Source: Zea mays (Eukaryota > Streptophyta > Magnoliopsida > Poales > Poaceae). From it: a DNA stretch of 64,000 nucleotides. The notes under the pieces were generated by a model, which was not told where the DNA came from, did not search any database, and was given only the letters and a program-made list of their open reading frames with translations. Location of the stretch: contig NC_050096.1 of assembly GCF_902167145.1 (NCBI RefSeq), positions 200,648,566 through 200,712,565 of the forward strand. The letters run 5' to 3'. Shown piece by piece: positions 10,957-23,765 of this stretch. Within the stretch, counting starts at the first letter, position 1, and every line of letters begins with the position of its first letter. The position numbers were made by a program, and so were the translations under genes.

Positions 10957-12225
10957 GCCAAAAGCGGACCGGCAGTAATTGCAGCAACAGACGTGCGGAA
11001 GCGGCGGTCCAATCACCTACAGGCTCGCATCCTCTCCTAAAGCGACAGGGGAGCCCTCTCCCACAGAGTAAAGACGACGCACCCGTGTTCCGTTCCTCGA
11101 ACGGCTCGCGCACGCGCAACATACGCCCCACGAATCGCCCGTCCCATCGCATTAACTCCTTGGCAGGGCAAGCGACACCTCCGGCAGGCGAAGCGGGCAC
11201 CGTTTCACCTCTGTCATGATGGCTGCGTCAAAAAAGGTGTGCCACATTATTTAAATTCATATCCTTTTCCTTTTCCTCTCTCTCTCTCTTGCCACAGGGA
11301 CCGGGAAAGGGGATATTTCGAAAAGGATCCTTCCTAGCGAAGGAAACGGGCCCCGAGCCCTCCTACTGATCAGGGGTTCGAAGGTTGCGCCCTCCGGGGT
11401 TCGGTAACCGCCCCAGAGCACTCGGGCTCCGAGCCCTTTACTGATTAGGGGTTCGAAGGCTGGCCCCTCGGAAGGGTTCGACAGCCACCCCAGAGCATGC
11501 AGAGTCAGGGATGACCCTGGGTATGTCTGTTACATGGCCAAGGCTCGGGCTACGCTCTCGAGGTACCCTAGGACATTTCCGAGACCAGCAGGAACGATTT
11601 TGTAACGGAATCCCACCGGAGGGAGGCATCGAGCCCTCAGACCCTATCGAATGGGTCCGGGTCCGGCAAATCACCTGCAGGTACTTTTGGAGCGCGCCTC
11701 TGGGCCACTAGCCGACCCTTATCGAACGGGGCTCGGGCGTCCACTCGGATCACCCGCTAGCAACTCACAGGAAACACCATGTTCGGTGCCCTCCGAGGGT
11801 AACATGGCGCTTTCCCCCCCTTCCTCCTTGCGGAAAGGCGACGAAGGGGCGTACAATAAAAGTTGAGACGGTCCTTGATCGTCCTCTCGCTCCGTGCAGA
11901 GGCTCGGGGGCTGCTCTCGCACCAGGCTACGGCCGAACCGTTGACCACGTCAACAAACCAGCGTGAAAACTCGGAGCCTGACCGTGCACCCGGGCTACGG
12001 CCAGGTCGCATGAGGGAACAACAAGGCCGACCGAGGCATCACAAAAAGAATTAAGACCTCAGAGGAGTCAAACCACTCCTCTGAGGCCTCGGGGGCTACA
12101 CCCGATGGGTGCGCTCGCGCGCACCCATCGGAACCAAACACGACCGAGAAGGGCCGGTCCCCTTGCAAAAATCCGGCAGAACCTCCAAGCGAGTGCCCGC
12201 ACTCCCTTTGAGGCTCGAGGGCTAC
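10957..12225 (+). mobile_element. Gypsy internal non-coding region, right part
   Basis: GC-rich and without recognisable coding domains. It continues the sequence interrupted by element 1 and ends at the Gypsy 3' LTR. An imperfect tandem repeat of about 80 bases lies at about 11347-11505 (CCCCGAGCCC / GGGGTTCGAAGG / CCCCAGAGCA in both units). Variants of AGGCTCGGGGGCT recur near 11897, 12087 and 12210. The last copy abuts the LTR and probably includes the polypurine tract. Confidence 0.6.
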
Positions 12226-13541
12226 TGTCGGGTACCGTAATTAGGGGTACCCCCAATACTCTTAAACGCGGCTGAAAGACATCTTCAGAACAAACCATAA
12301 ACAGCTGATGAAACGCGGTTCAAGTCAGGGCCTCATCTACCAAGGGACGCAACCTCATCCGAGCCCAGCCTCGGCCTCGGGCGGGAACAATAGTCCTGGG
12401 CGGATTCACGCCTCGCCCGAGGGCCTCCTCAGGCAGTGAGCGCACCCTCGGCTCGCCTGAAGCCCAGCTTGGGCGAACTTTGTCGTGCAGCGACCTCGGC
12501 CGGATCGCCCTACCAACCGACCGTATCGCATGCGCATTTAATGCGAAGATCGCCTGACACCTTATCCTAACACGCGTGCCTCAGTCGACAAGGTCGAAGT
12601 GACCGCAATCACTGCGCCCTTTCACTGACCGATCTGACAGGAAAACAACGCTATTCACCCCGTTCCGACTGCTGTGCCAACCACCAGGGCAAGACTAGCA
12701 ATAGTAAGTCGCGACCTCTCCCGAGTTCAGCCTCGGGCGCAACAGGGAGCTCCGCCTCGCCCGACCTCAGGCCTCGGCCTCAGCCTCGGCCTCGGGAGAA
12801 GTCACAACCTCGCCCGACCTCAGTCTCGGCCTTAGGAGAAGGTCTCCGCCTCGCCCGACCTGGGCCTCGAACCGACTACGCTACAGGGGATACATCATTA
12901 CCCTACTCCTAGCTAGCTGCCTCAGGCTACGAAGGAACAAGACCGATGTCCCATCTAAGGTTACTCCGGTAACAGGTAATGATGGTTCCCCTCGTGCGCC
13001 CATGACGTCGGTTGCTCTCAAACCCCCTACGGAAGCAAGCAAACGTCAGCAGGATCCATGCCGCACCGCCAGCTATGCTTCTACAGGGCTCAAGGCACTT
13101 CTCCGACAGCCACGTTAGCGCACGTACAGGGCTGAAGGCGCTTCTCCGCCAGCCATGATAGCACATAGCTACACCCCATTGTACAGCTGAGCATCTCCTT
13201 GTATCTATAAAAGGGGATGTCCAGGGCCTTCCTAAGGGGGGTCACGTTAACACACGTTCACATGGACACAGGTGGACGTTGACACAAAGACGTTGACACA
13301 GTGGGAAGCAGGACAGACGAGATAGGCAGAGACGGACGCGCGCAGAGACTCTCTCTCCTTCTCGCTCTCGCCCTCGCTCTCTCGCGATGCTTGTAACCCC
13401 TACTACGAGCACCCCGGTGCGAGATAACATAAGCCTCATTTCCCTCTTGTGTTTCATCTTGCATCAACCCATCTGGGCAGGGGCACGCAGCAACAAATTC
13501 ACTGGTCGTTTGACGGACCTCGCGGGTCCGAAACGTCGACA
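12226..13541 (+). repeat. Gypsy 3' LTR (Huck-like)
   Basis: It starts TGTCGGGTACCG and ends ACGTCGACA, about 1316 bp. TATA box TATAAAAGG at about 13207-13215 on the plus strand. The body is rich in CCTCGGCCTCGG-type repeats (about 12700-12870), a hallmark of Huck-like maize LTRs as I recall them. The 5' LTR and both target duplications lie outside the window, so element integrity cannot be judged. Confidence 0.75.
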
Positions 13542-14539
13542 CGTCTCTTCGCGGAGAGACGACTCTATGATTTTTTTTTGCAAATACCCCTTTAAACACT
13601 TCAAGAACCTCTACATTAAACACCACTGTACATGCACTAACTCCTCAAAACCTCTTGGGAAAATACGAGGAGAAATAATGTCTTTGACATCCTTCTAAAA
13701 ATTCCTTTGAGAAAAATAAAAGATATGAAATAATATGCCTCAAATATCCCCTTTATGTGGAAAATAGGAGTCAGTGTATGATGTTTCCAATAGAAAAAAA
13801 ATCCCAAATACTCTTGAGTTGGCATATCCCAACCCCATAAACAAACATTCCATTCCCAATTATTTTTTGTCAAAATTCGTTTTGAATTTCTTTATGTATA
13901 GGTTGGGTTATAATATTATATTTTTGTGAGCCAATGACGGGCATTATATTATGCTAATAAATACATTATGATTTTTTTATCATTATATTCATACAATTTA
14001 TCACTAGACGTCTTAAAATCATAAAGAAATGTCTTAAAACCATAAAGAAAGTTATGGTGCATTTTTAACATAAATTATTTTATCTACTACCACCTTTTTT
14101 TGAAATCAAAATTAACTTATTTGCAGAAAAAAAAATCTTGTTAATGAAGCAGATTGAACCAATTGGAATAGATGGAAGAGTAAGTCGATTTAGGGTGTTT
14201 TTTTTAAACATACAGGCCAAACTTGGGTAAGTAATTTACACATTTCCCCCCTTTTTAATATAGTACTAGTATAGTTGTATAGGCAGGTGATTTTCAAATA
14301 CAGGTTTCAAGAGTTATGGGACGTAAAGTAGAAATCCAGCTTCAGAGGTCGGTATCAGACAGAGACAAGCGTGTTGCCATCGGCACGGGCGTGGACGTAA
14401 ACCAACGCCAGATTCTGGTCGCCACGCTTGGCAGTTGGCAAGCAGCGAGTGGGGGGAGACAGCCAACTCTCTATCCTCTTCCCCCCTCGTCCATCCCCAT
14501 CCCACCGCCTTGCTCTCCCCTCTCCACTTCCAGCTGTCC
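13542..14539. other. AT-rich intergenic DNA and FKBP gene upstream region
   Basis: I see no gene or complete transposon here. The sequence becomes GC-rich after about 14330, consistent with a grass promoter-proximal region and 5' UTR. CT-rich runs lie at about 14460-14535, just before the ATG. No convincing TATA box was seen. Confidence 0.5.
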
Positions 14540-16323
14540 ATGGCTGCAGCAGCGTGCTCCTCTGCCTCGCCGCTCCTCCTCCCCTCAGGTATCCTCGCTC
14601 ACCCCCAACTTACTGCTCACTTCTCTCCTTGCCATCTATCTAACTAAGGCCACTCGTCCGCGCCTGATGAATGCATGTGCTGCTGCCTGTCCACAGGGCC
14701 GAGACATGCGTCGGCCTCCAGGGCGTGGTTTCTCGGCGGCAGGAGCAGGGCGCTGAGATCAGAGGCGCCGTGCTGCTGCAAGGCCGCCGCCGCCCGTGGA
14801 AGCGCTCCGCAATGCGGGACGGTCGGTGGTGGCAGCAGCAGCACCCGGAGGGGGCTGCTAGGCGTGGCCCTGGGAGCCTCTGCCTTGGGGCTGGCCGCGT
14901 TTGACGCCGTCGCCGCCGGGTTGCCGCCGGAGGAGAAGCCCAAGCTCTGCGACGCCGCCTGCGAAGGCGAGCTCGAAAATGTTGGTTGAGCCTCCGTGCG
15001 TATATTATCCTTTGTTTATGCTTGTTGGTGTTTTTCCGTTGACGGGTGAAAAGGATTAAAGGAGTAGTGATGGCAACAATTGATAGGGGCTGGTTTCAGA
15101 AAATTGGGCACCTGCCTGCCTGGACCAGTCAGTAAATATTTCCTTCAATTCTGCAAATTTTGAGGTCTCAACGTATTCAGCAACATACAATTTCTAGAGC
15201 AATGCGTAGCTGGAATTTGACTATTTGAGACACGATCACCTCCCCATACATCAGTATGGAGAGACATGCCTTGTTCCAAAATGACATATAGTGAGTTAAA
15301 TGCTAAATCTGAGTGACATAATGATATCCATCCAGGTGCCTATGGTAACTACAGAATCCGGACTGCAGTACAAGGATATCAAAGTGGGCGAAGGGCCTAG
15401 CCCACCCGTTGGTTTCCAGGTTGCTGATCAAGTGATCGTGATGTTCTCAAATATGCCTTTTTATTTTCTAAAATTTGCTCTTTTTACTAGCCACATCCTC
15501 TTACATGATTCCACTCTTTCCCATGTAGGTTGCAGCAAATTATGTTGCTATGGTGCCAACTGGGCAGATATTCGACAGGTGGGATTCGGATAGCTGATGC
15601 CTGACGTCCAGCTAGAGATCTGGGATTTTATCTCTACTTCGTTTGCAAAACACAACTCAACTAATTATTGTCTTCACAATCAGCTTGCAGACTTAGAATC
15701 TGTTCCTGTAGAATTTTGTTGTTTATTAGGCCTTGGGGGATGGAAGCCATTCTAGTTCTTACTGTTCTTCGCTGCTCTGTGATGCAGTTCGCTGGAGAAA
15801 GGTCAGCCCTACATATTCCGTGTTGGATCAGGGCAGGTACGAGATCTCTGCATGTTCGGCTGGTGTCCATGTTCCAAAATGTATCACAGATTGGAGTTAG
15901 TGATTCAAGGATAAATTGATTTGAATACTGAACCCCACTGACGTTCTTATTGTTCTTTTCATTTTTTTCGTTTATATTTGGCAATATCAGGTGATCAAGG
16001 GGCTTGATGAGGGAATTTTGTCGATGAAGGTTGGAGGACTACGTCGGCTGTACATACCTGGGCCAGTGAGTACGATCAAACTGAACTAGTCAACTACTCC
16101 TATAATATATAGTTGAAAATGAAGGAAGACGAGATAGCAATCTGAAGAACTTGTTGTTCTGAGGATTTGAACGGGACAGTGATGATTTCCTTTTCTTGAT
16201 TATGAACAGTTAGCGTTCCCTAAGGGTCTTACTTCTGCTCCTGGAAGGCCAAGAGTACCCCCAAGCAGCCCTGTCGTTTTCGACGTCAATTTACTGTACA
16301 TACCAGGTCTCGATGATGAGTGA
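14540..16323 (+). CDS. FKBP16-3: FKBP-type peptidyl-prolyl cis-trans isomerase, thylakoid lumen, FKBP16-3-like (7 exons)
   Basis: Spliced exons are 14540-14588, 14697-14980, 15336-15419, 15529-15578, 15788-15836, 15991-16065 and 16210-16323. All introns are GT-AG and the phases join without a break, giving 234 residues. Residues 1 to about 60 look like a chloroplast transit peptide. A twin-arginine STRRGLLG (residues 65-72), a hydrophobic stretch and AVAAG (about 87-91) indicate lumen targeting by the Tat route. The mature protein starts near GLPPEEKPKLCDAAC and contains a compact FKBP domain (GLQYKDIKVGEGPSPP, VAANYVAMVPTGQIFDS, QVIKGLDEGILSMKVGG, FPKGL, FDVNLLYIPGL). Such proteins catalyse or chaperone proline isomerisation in the thylakoid lumen. 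Whether this subclass keeps isomerase activity is not shown by sequence. The ATG was chosen because it gives the expected transit peptide and a correct exon 1 phase. The gene is intact and stands alone between transposons. Assignment to the 16-3 subclass is by recognition. Confidence 0.93.
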
Positions 16324-16760
16324 AGGCATTCTGTGGCAACAGTCATCTTTTTTTGTATACTTCATTCGAGAGCAACATACTGTACATCTAGAGCACAATT
16401 CTTTCAAGCTATAAAATCTATGCGAATATCTATGTTAACCACATCATAAACTCTCAAGAATTGGAGTGTTTTAGATCTAGAATTTTCCTGGCAAAATGAT
16501 TAGAAAAATACTGATTGGTGAAATCGCGCATTCTATATCAACCAAGAAGTTACGTCCAAAAAAAATTATCAACCAAGTAGTGGGCTGGGTATCCAGAATT
16601 TGGACATTCAAAACGAATACAAAGGCAAATGGTTGTTCAAAAATTTATAGATGTTTGCCCAGAGATAATGAGAAAAAATACCTCAAAAAACAAAATAAGT
16701 CAAACACAAGAAACCAATAAACTCGTACTCTTTTACAGGTCTAGTGGATGTCAAGGAACA
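16324..16760. other. FKBP 3' flank
   Basis: Probable 3' UTR and AT-rich flank of the FKBP gene. I see no coding sequence or transposon end. Confidence 0.4.
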
Positions 16761-16779
16761 ATCCCTAAATTTGAGGAAT

Positions 16780-17480
16780 CACTACTTTAAAACATGGCAA
16801 CGGATTAGATTTTGCCAATATAAGTACCCATTGAAATACACATATATGTATAACATTGTACACTTGAAACAGATAATAGGTGTCTCTTGAGCACCATATT
16901 TGCCACCTAGGAGACTGGACGGTCCGGCTTTGTAGCCGGACGGTTCGAGCCGCGGACGATTCATCCTTAGACACGGACGGTCCGCAAGTTGATTAGATCA
17001 GGCGTGATTAGGAACAGGTCTAGACCTCCCTATATACGACCGATTATAGGCACCATCAATCGAACCAATCAATTTGTTTATCAATTCCTTTACTTTCTTG
17101 TCCTACGAATAGCTAGTAACGTAGCCTTCTTCGTCTCAATCTTCATCTCTCTGCAACTATACGTCGTCTAGAGGTGTCTTGGATGGCCTATCGATTCCAA
17201 GACAAACCTTAGGATATCTCCTCTCTGACGGGGTCCCTCCCGGAGGCGAGATCCAGGTGCCGTTGGCGAACGCCGCCACCCCTGCGCACACGCGGACGGT
17301 TCAGCCACCAGGCACGGACCGTCCGACTCAACTCAGGGAACTGCGCTCCTGCCGCCAGGTCACGGACTGTCCGACCCTAGACCGCAGACCGTCCGTGCTG
17401 CTGTAGAGAGCTCGCTGAGCGGAACAACTCCCAGTGATTGTTGACCAGATCGACGCCAGCAGTGCCATTGTGCCAACACA
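16780..17480. repeat. repeat fragment with CGGAC/GTCCG palindromes, probable LTR remnant
   Basis: Motifs such as GACGGTCCGG, ACGGACGGTCCGC and CACGGACTGTCCGAC occur at about 16915-16985 and 17290-17400. They flank a TATA-like CTATATACG (about 17031) and a C-rich block. The composition is that of an LTR plus leader. I could not find paired ends or a target duplication, so family and limits are uncertain. Confidence 0.4.
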
Positions 17481-17839
17481 ACTCACTGAATGTCTTAGCA
17501 GTGAAAATGTGATGTTGAAGACAACACCAAGCCAAATCTAGTCTTATATTTCATAATGATAGGAGTAATAAGCACCAGCCAAGACCAACCTTTATACCCC
17601 TTTGGAATAAAAGATTTAGAAACACATGAATATGAAAACATAGAATTTAAATGCCCTAACATTTCAAATCCTACATGATTTAAGAATGAAGGAAAGTCTA
17701 GAAATGCACCTTTTGAAACAACATAGGGAAAACATAAAAAAACAAAATAATGAGAATTTTTATTTCTTTTGAAACAACATAGGGAAAATATAGGGTTTTT
17801 GTCATCTTGTTCCTCCACAAAAAGGTATTAATATTCTGT

Positions 17840-18363
17840 ACTACAATTGGCTATGCAAAATTAAAAGAAAGCAAGATGATAATCTTGACAGATACAAAGC
17901 TCAACTAGTTGCCAAAGATTTTAAACAGTAGTATGATATAAATTATGTATGCACATTTAGTCTGGTAATTAAGCTAGTGACTATCAGAGTTGTACTATCA
18001 TTTGTTGTCTCTAGGGGTTAAACACTATGGCAACTAAACATGAAGAACACTTTCTTCATAGGATACTTGGGGATGAGGTATATGTGAAGCAACCACTAGG
18101 ATATGAGGGCTTAAATCACCCAAGTATATAAGCAAGTTGAACAAAGCACTCTATGGTCTCAAACTTATGTCAATAGCTTGGTAATCATGCTTGAGTAAGA
18201 AACTCTACGATCTCAGTTGTGAAATATCAAAGATGATGCATTGCACTGTGTTCCAAACAAGTTGTATCTGGTCTCCTACATGACTTACTGAAATATTTTG
18301 CAGCGAATGACTTAGGAGAGCTACACTATTTCCTTGGTACTAAGGTTAGAAGGATTCCCAAAG
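17840..18363 (+). pseudogene. old copia pol relic, left part (reverse transcriptase)
   Basis: Translation with frame breaks shows AQLVAKDFKQ, then a stop, YDINYVCTFS, GDEVYVKQPLGYE, LNKALYGLK and DLGELHYFLGTKV, all conserved copia RT blocks. Multiple stops show it is long dead. The coding sequence breaks at 18363, at the duplication CAAAG of element 2, and resumes at 38675. Its LTRs were not identified. Confidence 0.8.
18359..18363. repeat. target-site duplication of element 2, left copy (CAAAG)
   Basis: CAAAG precedes the LTR start TGAGAGCACC and recurs exactly at 38675-38679. Confidence 0.93.
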
Positions 18364-19694
18364 TGAGAGCACCTAGAGGGGGGTGAATAGGTGATCCTGT
18401 AAAACTTGAAACTTAATGCCACAAAACTTGATTAGGAGTTAGCACAATAATGCCAAGTGGCTATAGAGGAGTCTTAGCAAAACGCAATAACCACAAAGAG
18501 ATCAACACAGAGATGGCACAGTGGTTTATCCCGTGGTTCGGCCAAGTCCAATACTTGCCTACTCCACGTTGTGGCGTCCCAACGGACGAGGGTTGCAATC
18601 AACCCCTCTCAAGCGGTCCAAAGACCCACTTGAATACCACGGTATTTTGCTTTGTTTACTATATCCCGCTCGCGAGAAATCTCCACAACTTGGAGCCTCT
18701 CGCCCTTACACTTTGATGTTCACAAAGAAGCACAGAGTAAGGGAGGGATGAGCAACGCACACAAGACACAAAATCACAGCAAATACGCACACACAAGACC
18801 CAGACTTGAGCTCAAAAGAATATCACGAGGTTCTCACTAGAACGGAGCTCAAATCACTAAGAATGTCGAACAAGTGCGCAAGAATGAAGTGTGAGTGATC
18901 AACAATGCTCAAAGGATGCTTGGTGTTCTCCTCCATGCGCCTAGGGGTCTCTTTTATAGCCCCAAGGCAGCTAGGAGCCATTGAGAGCATTCCAGGAAGG
19001 CAATTCTTGCCTTCTGTCGCCTGGCGCACCGGACAGTCCGGTGCAGATCTCTTTCCTTATTTGACGAAGCCGACCGTTGCAGATTCAGAGCCGTTGGCGC
19101 ACCGGACACTGTCCGGTGCCCGCTTGTGACCGTTGGCTCTGCCACGTGTCACGCGCGGAATCCTCGGCCGACCGTTGGCCTAGCTGACCGTTGGCTCACC
19201 GGATAGTCCGGTGCACCACCGGACAGTCCGGTGATTTTTAGTCGTACGCCGTTAATCACTTCCCGAGAGCGATGACTTCGCCTTTGAACGGCTCACTGGA
19301 CAGTCTGGTGCACCACCGGACAATCCGGTGATTTATAGTCGTACGTCGTTGATCGTCTCCCGAGAGCAGCCAGTTGACAGTCGCCAGCCTGGCGCACCGG
19401 ACACTGTCCGGTGCACCACCGGACAGTCCGGTGCACCACCGGACAGTCCGGTGCTCCCAGACTGAACTGTCTTTGGCTGAAGAAAGCTATCTCTTTTCCA
19501 AAGTGATTTTTCCTGTTTCCAGCACTTAGACACAATACATTAGCTCTTAAAACAATGTACTAAGTTTAGAAACATACCTTTAATCTTGATTTGCACTTTG
19601 TCCATCAATTTGCATAGATTTACACTTAAGCACTTGTGTTGGCACTCAATCACCAAAATACTTAGAAATGGCCCAAGGGCACATTTCCCTTTCA
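18364..19694 (-). repeat. 3' LTR of element 2
   Basis: About 1331 bp with TG...CA ends. Minus-strand TATA box CTATAAAAG at about 18953-18962. Palindromes CACCGGACAGTCCGGTG cluster at 19025-19120, 19195-19335 and 19395-19455. Confidence 0.92.
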
Positions 19695-20479
19695 ATCTCC
19701 CCCTTTTTCGTGATTTATGCCAACACAACACAAAGCAACTAGAACAAGTGCAATATCAATACAAATGAGAAGTCAAAATTGTTTTGATTCAAATTTGGCA
19801 TATATGGATCACTCTTTGCCACCACTTGGTTTTGTTTTTGCAAATTAACCTCAATTTCCTATCTCTAAGTCAAACACACTTGTTGAGACATAGAGTTGTT
19901 CCAAGAGAAATTGATCAAAGATTTCAAAAACTCCCCCTTTTTCCCATAATCAACCATTCTCCCCACAAGAAGCCAACTTTTGACAAGAGAGACAATAAGA
20001 GAGTTTTGTCAAACCAAAAGCTCTATTCTCCTATTTTCAAAAATTCTCAAGTGGTAGCTGATCCATTTATTGCTTTGGCCTTATTTTCTCCCCCTTTGGC
20101 ATCAAGCACCAAAACGGGATCAATCTTGGCCCTTAAACCTCATTGCCTCACAAAAATCTTCAAACGAGAGTGCAAAGGCAATAAGAATATGGGGATGAAC
20201 TTGGAGTGAGTTACCCTCTCATCGGAGTGCAGTGGAAGTCTTGCATGGTCCAAGTTCACCTTTTCCCTTTCAATCCACCTTTGAGACTAAATCAAACAAG
20301 CTCAAATACATGGTTAGTCTCAAAGGGTCAAGTTGTAGCACATCTCCCCCTAAATATGTGCATCACTTGCAAAAGGACTTGCGAGGTCCGTAGAGTGTTT
20401 GTACAACTTGAGCACCATAAGTAAACAACAAAATGCATAAGGAACATGATCAAAGGCATAAACACATGTATGCTATAAA
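19695..20479 (-). other. element 2 polypurine tract and 3' spacer
   Basis: The minus strand has AAAAAGGGGGAGAT at 19695-19708, directly before the 3' LTR start. The remaining stretch is non-coding with CTCCCCC tracts. Confidence 0.75.
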
Positions 20480-23400
20480 TCAATCCAAGTTCCGCGAATC
20501 TAAGACATTTAGCTCACTCCGCAGCCTGCAAAAGGTCTTCTCATCTAAAGGCTTGGTAAAGATATCGGCTAGCTGGTTCTCGGTGCTAACATAAAACACT
20601 TCGATATCTCCCTTTTGCTGGTGGTCTCTCAAAAAGTGATGCCGGATGTCAATGTGCTTTGTGCGGCTGTGCTCAACAGGATTATCCGCTATGCGGATAG
20701 CACTCTCATTATCACATAGGAGTGGGACTTTGCTCAAATTGTAGCCAAAGTCCCAGAGGGTTTGCCTCATCCAAAGTAGTTGCGCGCAACACTGTCCTGC
20801 GGCAACATACTCGGCCTCAGCGGTGGATAGGGCAACTGAAGTTTGTTTCTTAGAATTCCATGACACCAGGGACCTTCCTAAGACGCATGTCCCCGATGTA
20901 CTCTTCCTATCGATCTTACATCCAGCATAGTCGGAATCTGAATATCCAATCAAATCAAAGGTAGACCCCTTTGGATACCAGATCCCGAAGCAAGGCGTAG
21001 CGACTAAATATCTAAGAATTCGCTTCACGGCCACTAAGTGACACTCCCTTGGATCGGATTGAAATCTAGCACACATGCATACACTAAGCATAATATCCGG
21101 TCTACTAGCACATAAATAAAGTAAAGACCCTATCATAGACCGGTATGCCTTTTGATCAACGGACTTACCTCCTTTGTTGAGGTCGGTGTGTCCGTCGGTT
21201 CCCATTGGAGTCTTTGCGGGCTTGGCGTCCTTCATCCCAAACCGCTTTAGCAAGTCTTGTGTGTACTTTGTTTGGGAGATGAAGGTGCCGTCCTTGAGTT
21301 GCTTCACTTGGAACCCAAGGAAATAGTTCAACTCGTCCATCATCGACATCTCAAACTTTTGAGTCATCACCCTGCTAAACTCTTCACAAGACTTTTGGTT
21401 AGTAGAACCAAATATTATGTCATCGACATAAATTTGGCATACAAATAAGTCACCATCACAAGTCTTAGTGAATAAAGTTGGATCGGCTTTCCCAACCTTG
21501 AAAGCATTAGCAATTAAAAAGTCTCTAAGGCATTCATACCATGCTCTTGGGGCTTGCTTAAGTCCATAGAGCGCCTTAGAGAGCTTACATACGTGGTCGG
21601 GGTACCGTTCGTCCTCAAAGCCAGGGGGTTGCTCCACGTACACCTCCTCCTTGATTGGCTCGTTGAGGAAAGCGCTCTTCACATCCATTTGGAACAACCT
21701 GAAAGAATGGTGAGCGGCATATGCTAGCAAAATACAAATAGACTCTAGCCTAGCCACAGGAGCAAAAGTCTCCTCAAAGTCCAAACCTGCGACTTGGGCA
21801 TAACCTTTTGCCACAAGTCGAGCCTTGTTCCTCATCACCACCCCGTGCTCGTCCTGTTTGTTGCGGAACACCCACTTGGTTCCCACAACATTTTGCTTGG
21901 GACGCAGCACCAGTGTCCAAACTTCATTACGCTTGAAGTTGTTGAGCTCTTCCTGCATGGCCAACACCCAGTCCGGATCTAGCAAGGCCTCTTCTACCCT
22001 GAAAGGCTCAATAGAAGAGACAAAGCAATAATGCTCACAAAAATTAACTAATCTAAAACGAGTAGTTACTCCCTTGCTAATGTCACCCAAAATTTGGTCG
22101 ACGGGATGATTCCTTTGAATCGTCGCTCGAACTTGGGTTGGAGGTGCCGGTTGTGCTTCTTCCTCCATCACATGATCATCTTGTGCTCCCCCTTGATCAC
22201 ACGCCTCTTCTTGATGAACCTGTTCATCGTCTTGAGTTGGGGGATGCACCATTGTTGAGGAAGAAGGTTGATCTTGCTCCTTGAGTTCCTGCGGTCGCAC
22301 GTCTCCAATCGCCATGGTGCGTATTGCGGCCGTTGGAACGTCTTCTTCATCTACATCATCAAGATCAACAACTTGCTCTCTTGGAGAGCCATTAGTCTCA
22401 TCAAATACAACGTCGCTAGAGACTTCAACCAAACCCGATGATTTGTTGAAGACTCTATACGCCTTTGTATTTGAGTCATAACCTAATAAAAACCCTTCTA
22501 CTGCTTTGGGAGCAAATTTGGAATTCCTACCCTTCTTCACTAGAATGTAGCATTTACTCCCAAAAACTCGGAAATACGAAACATTGGGTTTGTTACCGGT
22601 TAGAAGCTCATACGAAGTCTTCTTGAGGAGGCGGTGAAGGTAGACCCGGTTGATGGCGTGGCAAGCTGTGTTCACGGCTTCCGACCAAAACCGCTCGGGG
22701 GTCTTGAACTCTCCAAGCATCATCCTCGCCATGTCTATGAGTGTCCTGTTCTTCCTCTCTACCACACCATTTTGCTGTGGTGTGTAGGGAGCGGAGAACT
22801 CGTGCTTGATCCCTTCCTCCTCAAGGTACTCCTCCACTTGAAGGTTCTTGAACTCGGACCCGTTGTCGCTCCTTATCTTCTTCACCTTGAGTTCAAACTC
22901 ATTTTGAGCTCTCCTTAGGAAGCGCTTGAGGGTCCCTTGGGTTTCAGATTTATCCTGCAAAAAGAATACCCAAGTGAAGCGGGAAAAATCATCAACTATA
23001 ACAAGACCATACTTACTTCCTCCTATGCTTAGATAGGCGACGGGTCCGAAGAGGTCCATATGAAGCATCGCCAACGGTCTTGATGTGGTCATCACATTTT
23101 TGGTATGATGAGAGCTTCCCACCTGTTTACCTGCTTGACAAGCTGCACAAGGTCTATCTTTTTCGAAAGTTACATTAGTTAGACCTATCATGTGTTCTTC
23201 CTTTAGAAGCTTGTGAAGGTTCTTCATCCCCACATGAGCTAAACGGCGATGCCACAGCCAGCCCATGCTAGTCTTAGCAATTAAGCATGCATCTAGACCG
23301 ACCTTCTCTTTTGCAAAATCAACTAAGTAGAGTTTGCCGTCTAATACACCCTTAAAAGCTAATGAACCATCACTTCTTCTAAAGACAGACACATCTACAT

Positions 23401-23677
23401 TTGTGAATAAGCAGTTATATCCCATATTGCATAATTGATTAACAGATAACAAATTATATCCAAGCGACTCAACTAAAAATACATTAGAAATGGAGTGCTC
23501 GGATGAAATAGCAATTTTTCCTAACCCTTTCACCTTGCCTTGGTTCCCATCACCGAATATGATTGAATCTTGGGAATCCTTGTTCTTGACGTAGGAAGAG
23601 AACATCCTCTTTTCCCCCGTCATGTGGTTTGTGCATCCGATGTCGATAATCCAGCTTGATCCCCCGGATGCATAAAC
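20480..23677 (-). CDS. pol: element 2 Pol polyprotein (protease-integrase-RT-RNase H)
   Basis: The frame is open from the GTTTATG after the CAG at 23678-23680 to a stop at 20480, about 1065 residues. Domains in order: protease [11 protein letters not shown], integrase [34 protein letters not shown] and [37 protein letters not shown] and [10 protein letters not shown], RNase [13 protein letters not shown] and [16 protein letters not shown]. The protease active triad reads D-I-G where elements 1 and 3 have D-S-G. One codon is missing at GTC-VLGRSL relative to [10 protein letters not shown] of element 1. The frame is full length but the protease change probably prevents polyprotein processing. 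No ATG starts the frame; it must be reached by frameshift or splicing from gag. Confidence 0.9.
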   Translation of the reverse strand, partial: VYASGGSSWIIDIGCTNHMTGEKRMFSSYVKNKDSQDSIIFGDGNQGKVKGLGKIAISSEHSISNVFLVESLGYNLLSVNQLCNMGYNCLFTNVDVSVFRRSDGSLAFKGVLDGKLYLVDFAKEKVGLDACLIAKTSMGWLWHRRLAHVGMKNLHKLLKEEHMIGLTNVTFEKDRPCAACQAGKQVGSSHHTKNVMTTSRPLAMLHMDLFGPVAYLSIGGSKYGLVIVDDFSRFTWVFFLQDKSETQGTLKRFLRRAQNEFELKVKKIRSDNGSEFKNLQVEEYLEEEGIKHEFSAPYTPQQNGVVERKNRTLIDMARMMLGEFKTPERFWSEAVNTACHAINRVYLHRLLKKTSYELLTGNKPNVSYFRVFGSKCYILVKKGRNSKFAPKAVEGFLLGYDSNTKAYRVFNKSSGLVEVSSDVVFDETNGSPREQVVDLDDVDEEDVPTAAIRTMAIGDVRPQELKEQDQPSSSTMVHPPTQDDEQVHQEEACDQGGAQDDHVMEEEAQPAPPTQVRATIQRNHPVDQILGDISKGVTTRFRLVNFCEHYCFVSSIEPFRVEEALLDPDWVLAMQEELNNFKRNEVWTLVLRPKQNVVGTKWVFRNKQDEHGVVMRNKARLVAKGYAQVAGLDFEETFAPVARLESICILLAYAAHHSFRLFQMDVKSAFLNEPIKEEVYVEQPPGFEDERYPDHVCKLSKALYGLKQAPRAWYECLRDFLIANAFKVGKADPTLFTKTCDGDLFVCQIYVDDIIFGSTNQKSCEEFSRVMTQKFEMSMMDELNYFLGFQVKQLKDGTFISQTKYTQDLLKRFGMKDAKPAKTPMGTDGHTDLNKGGKSVDQKAYRSMIGSLLYLCASRPDIMLSVCMCARFQSDPRECHLVAVKRILRYLVATPCFGIWYPKGSTFDLIGYSDSDYAGCKIDRKSTSGTCVLGRSLVSWNSKKQTSVALSTAEAEYVAAGQCCAQLLWMRQTLWDFGYNLSKVPLLCDNESAIRIADNPVEHSRTKHIDIRHHFLRDHQQKGDIEVFYVSTENQLADIFTKPLDEKTFCRLRSELNVLDSRNLD

Positions 23678-23765
23678 CTGCAAGGCAAATTTAGGCTTCG
23701 GTCTTAGGTACCCAACTCTTGTTGGGTCCTACAAGGTTAGTACAAATAGTCTTAGGGACCCAAAT

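Noticed and set aside
11370..11460. GGTTCGAA motifs like a tRNA B-box
   Set aside because: No A-box or cloverleaf around them; they belong to an imperfect tandem repeat of the Gypsy element.
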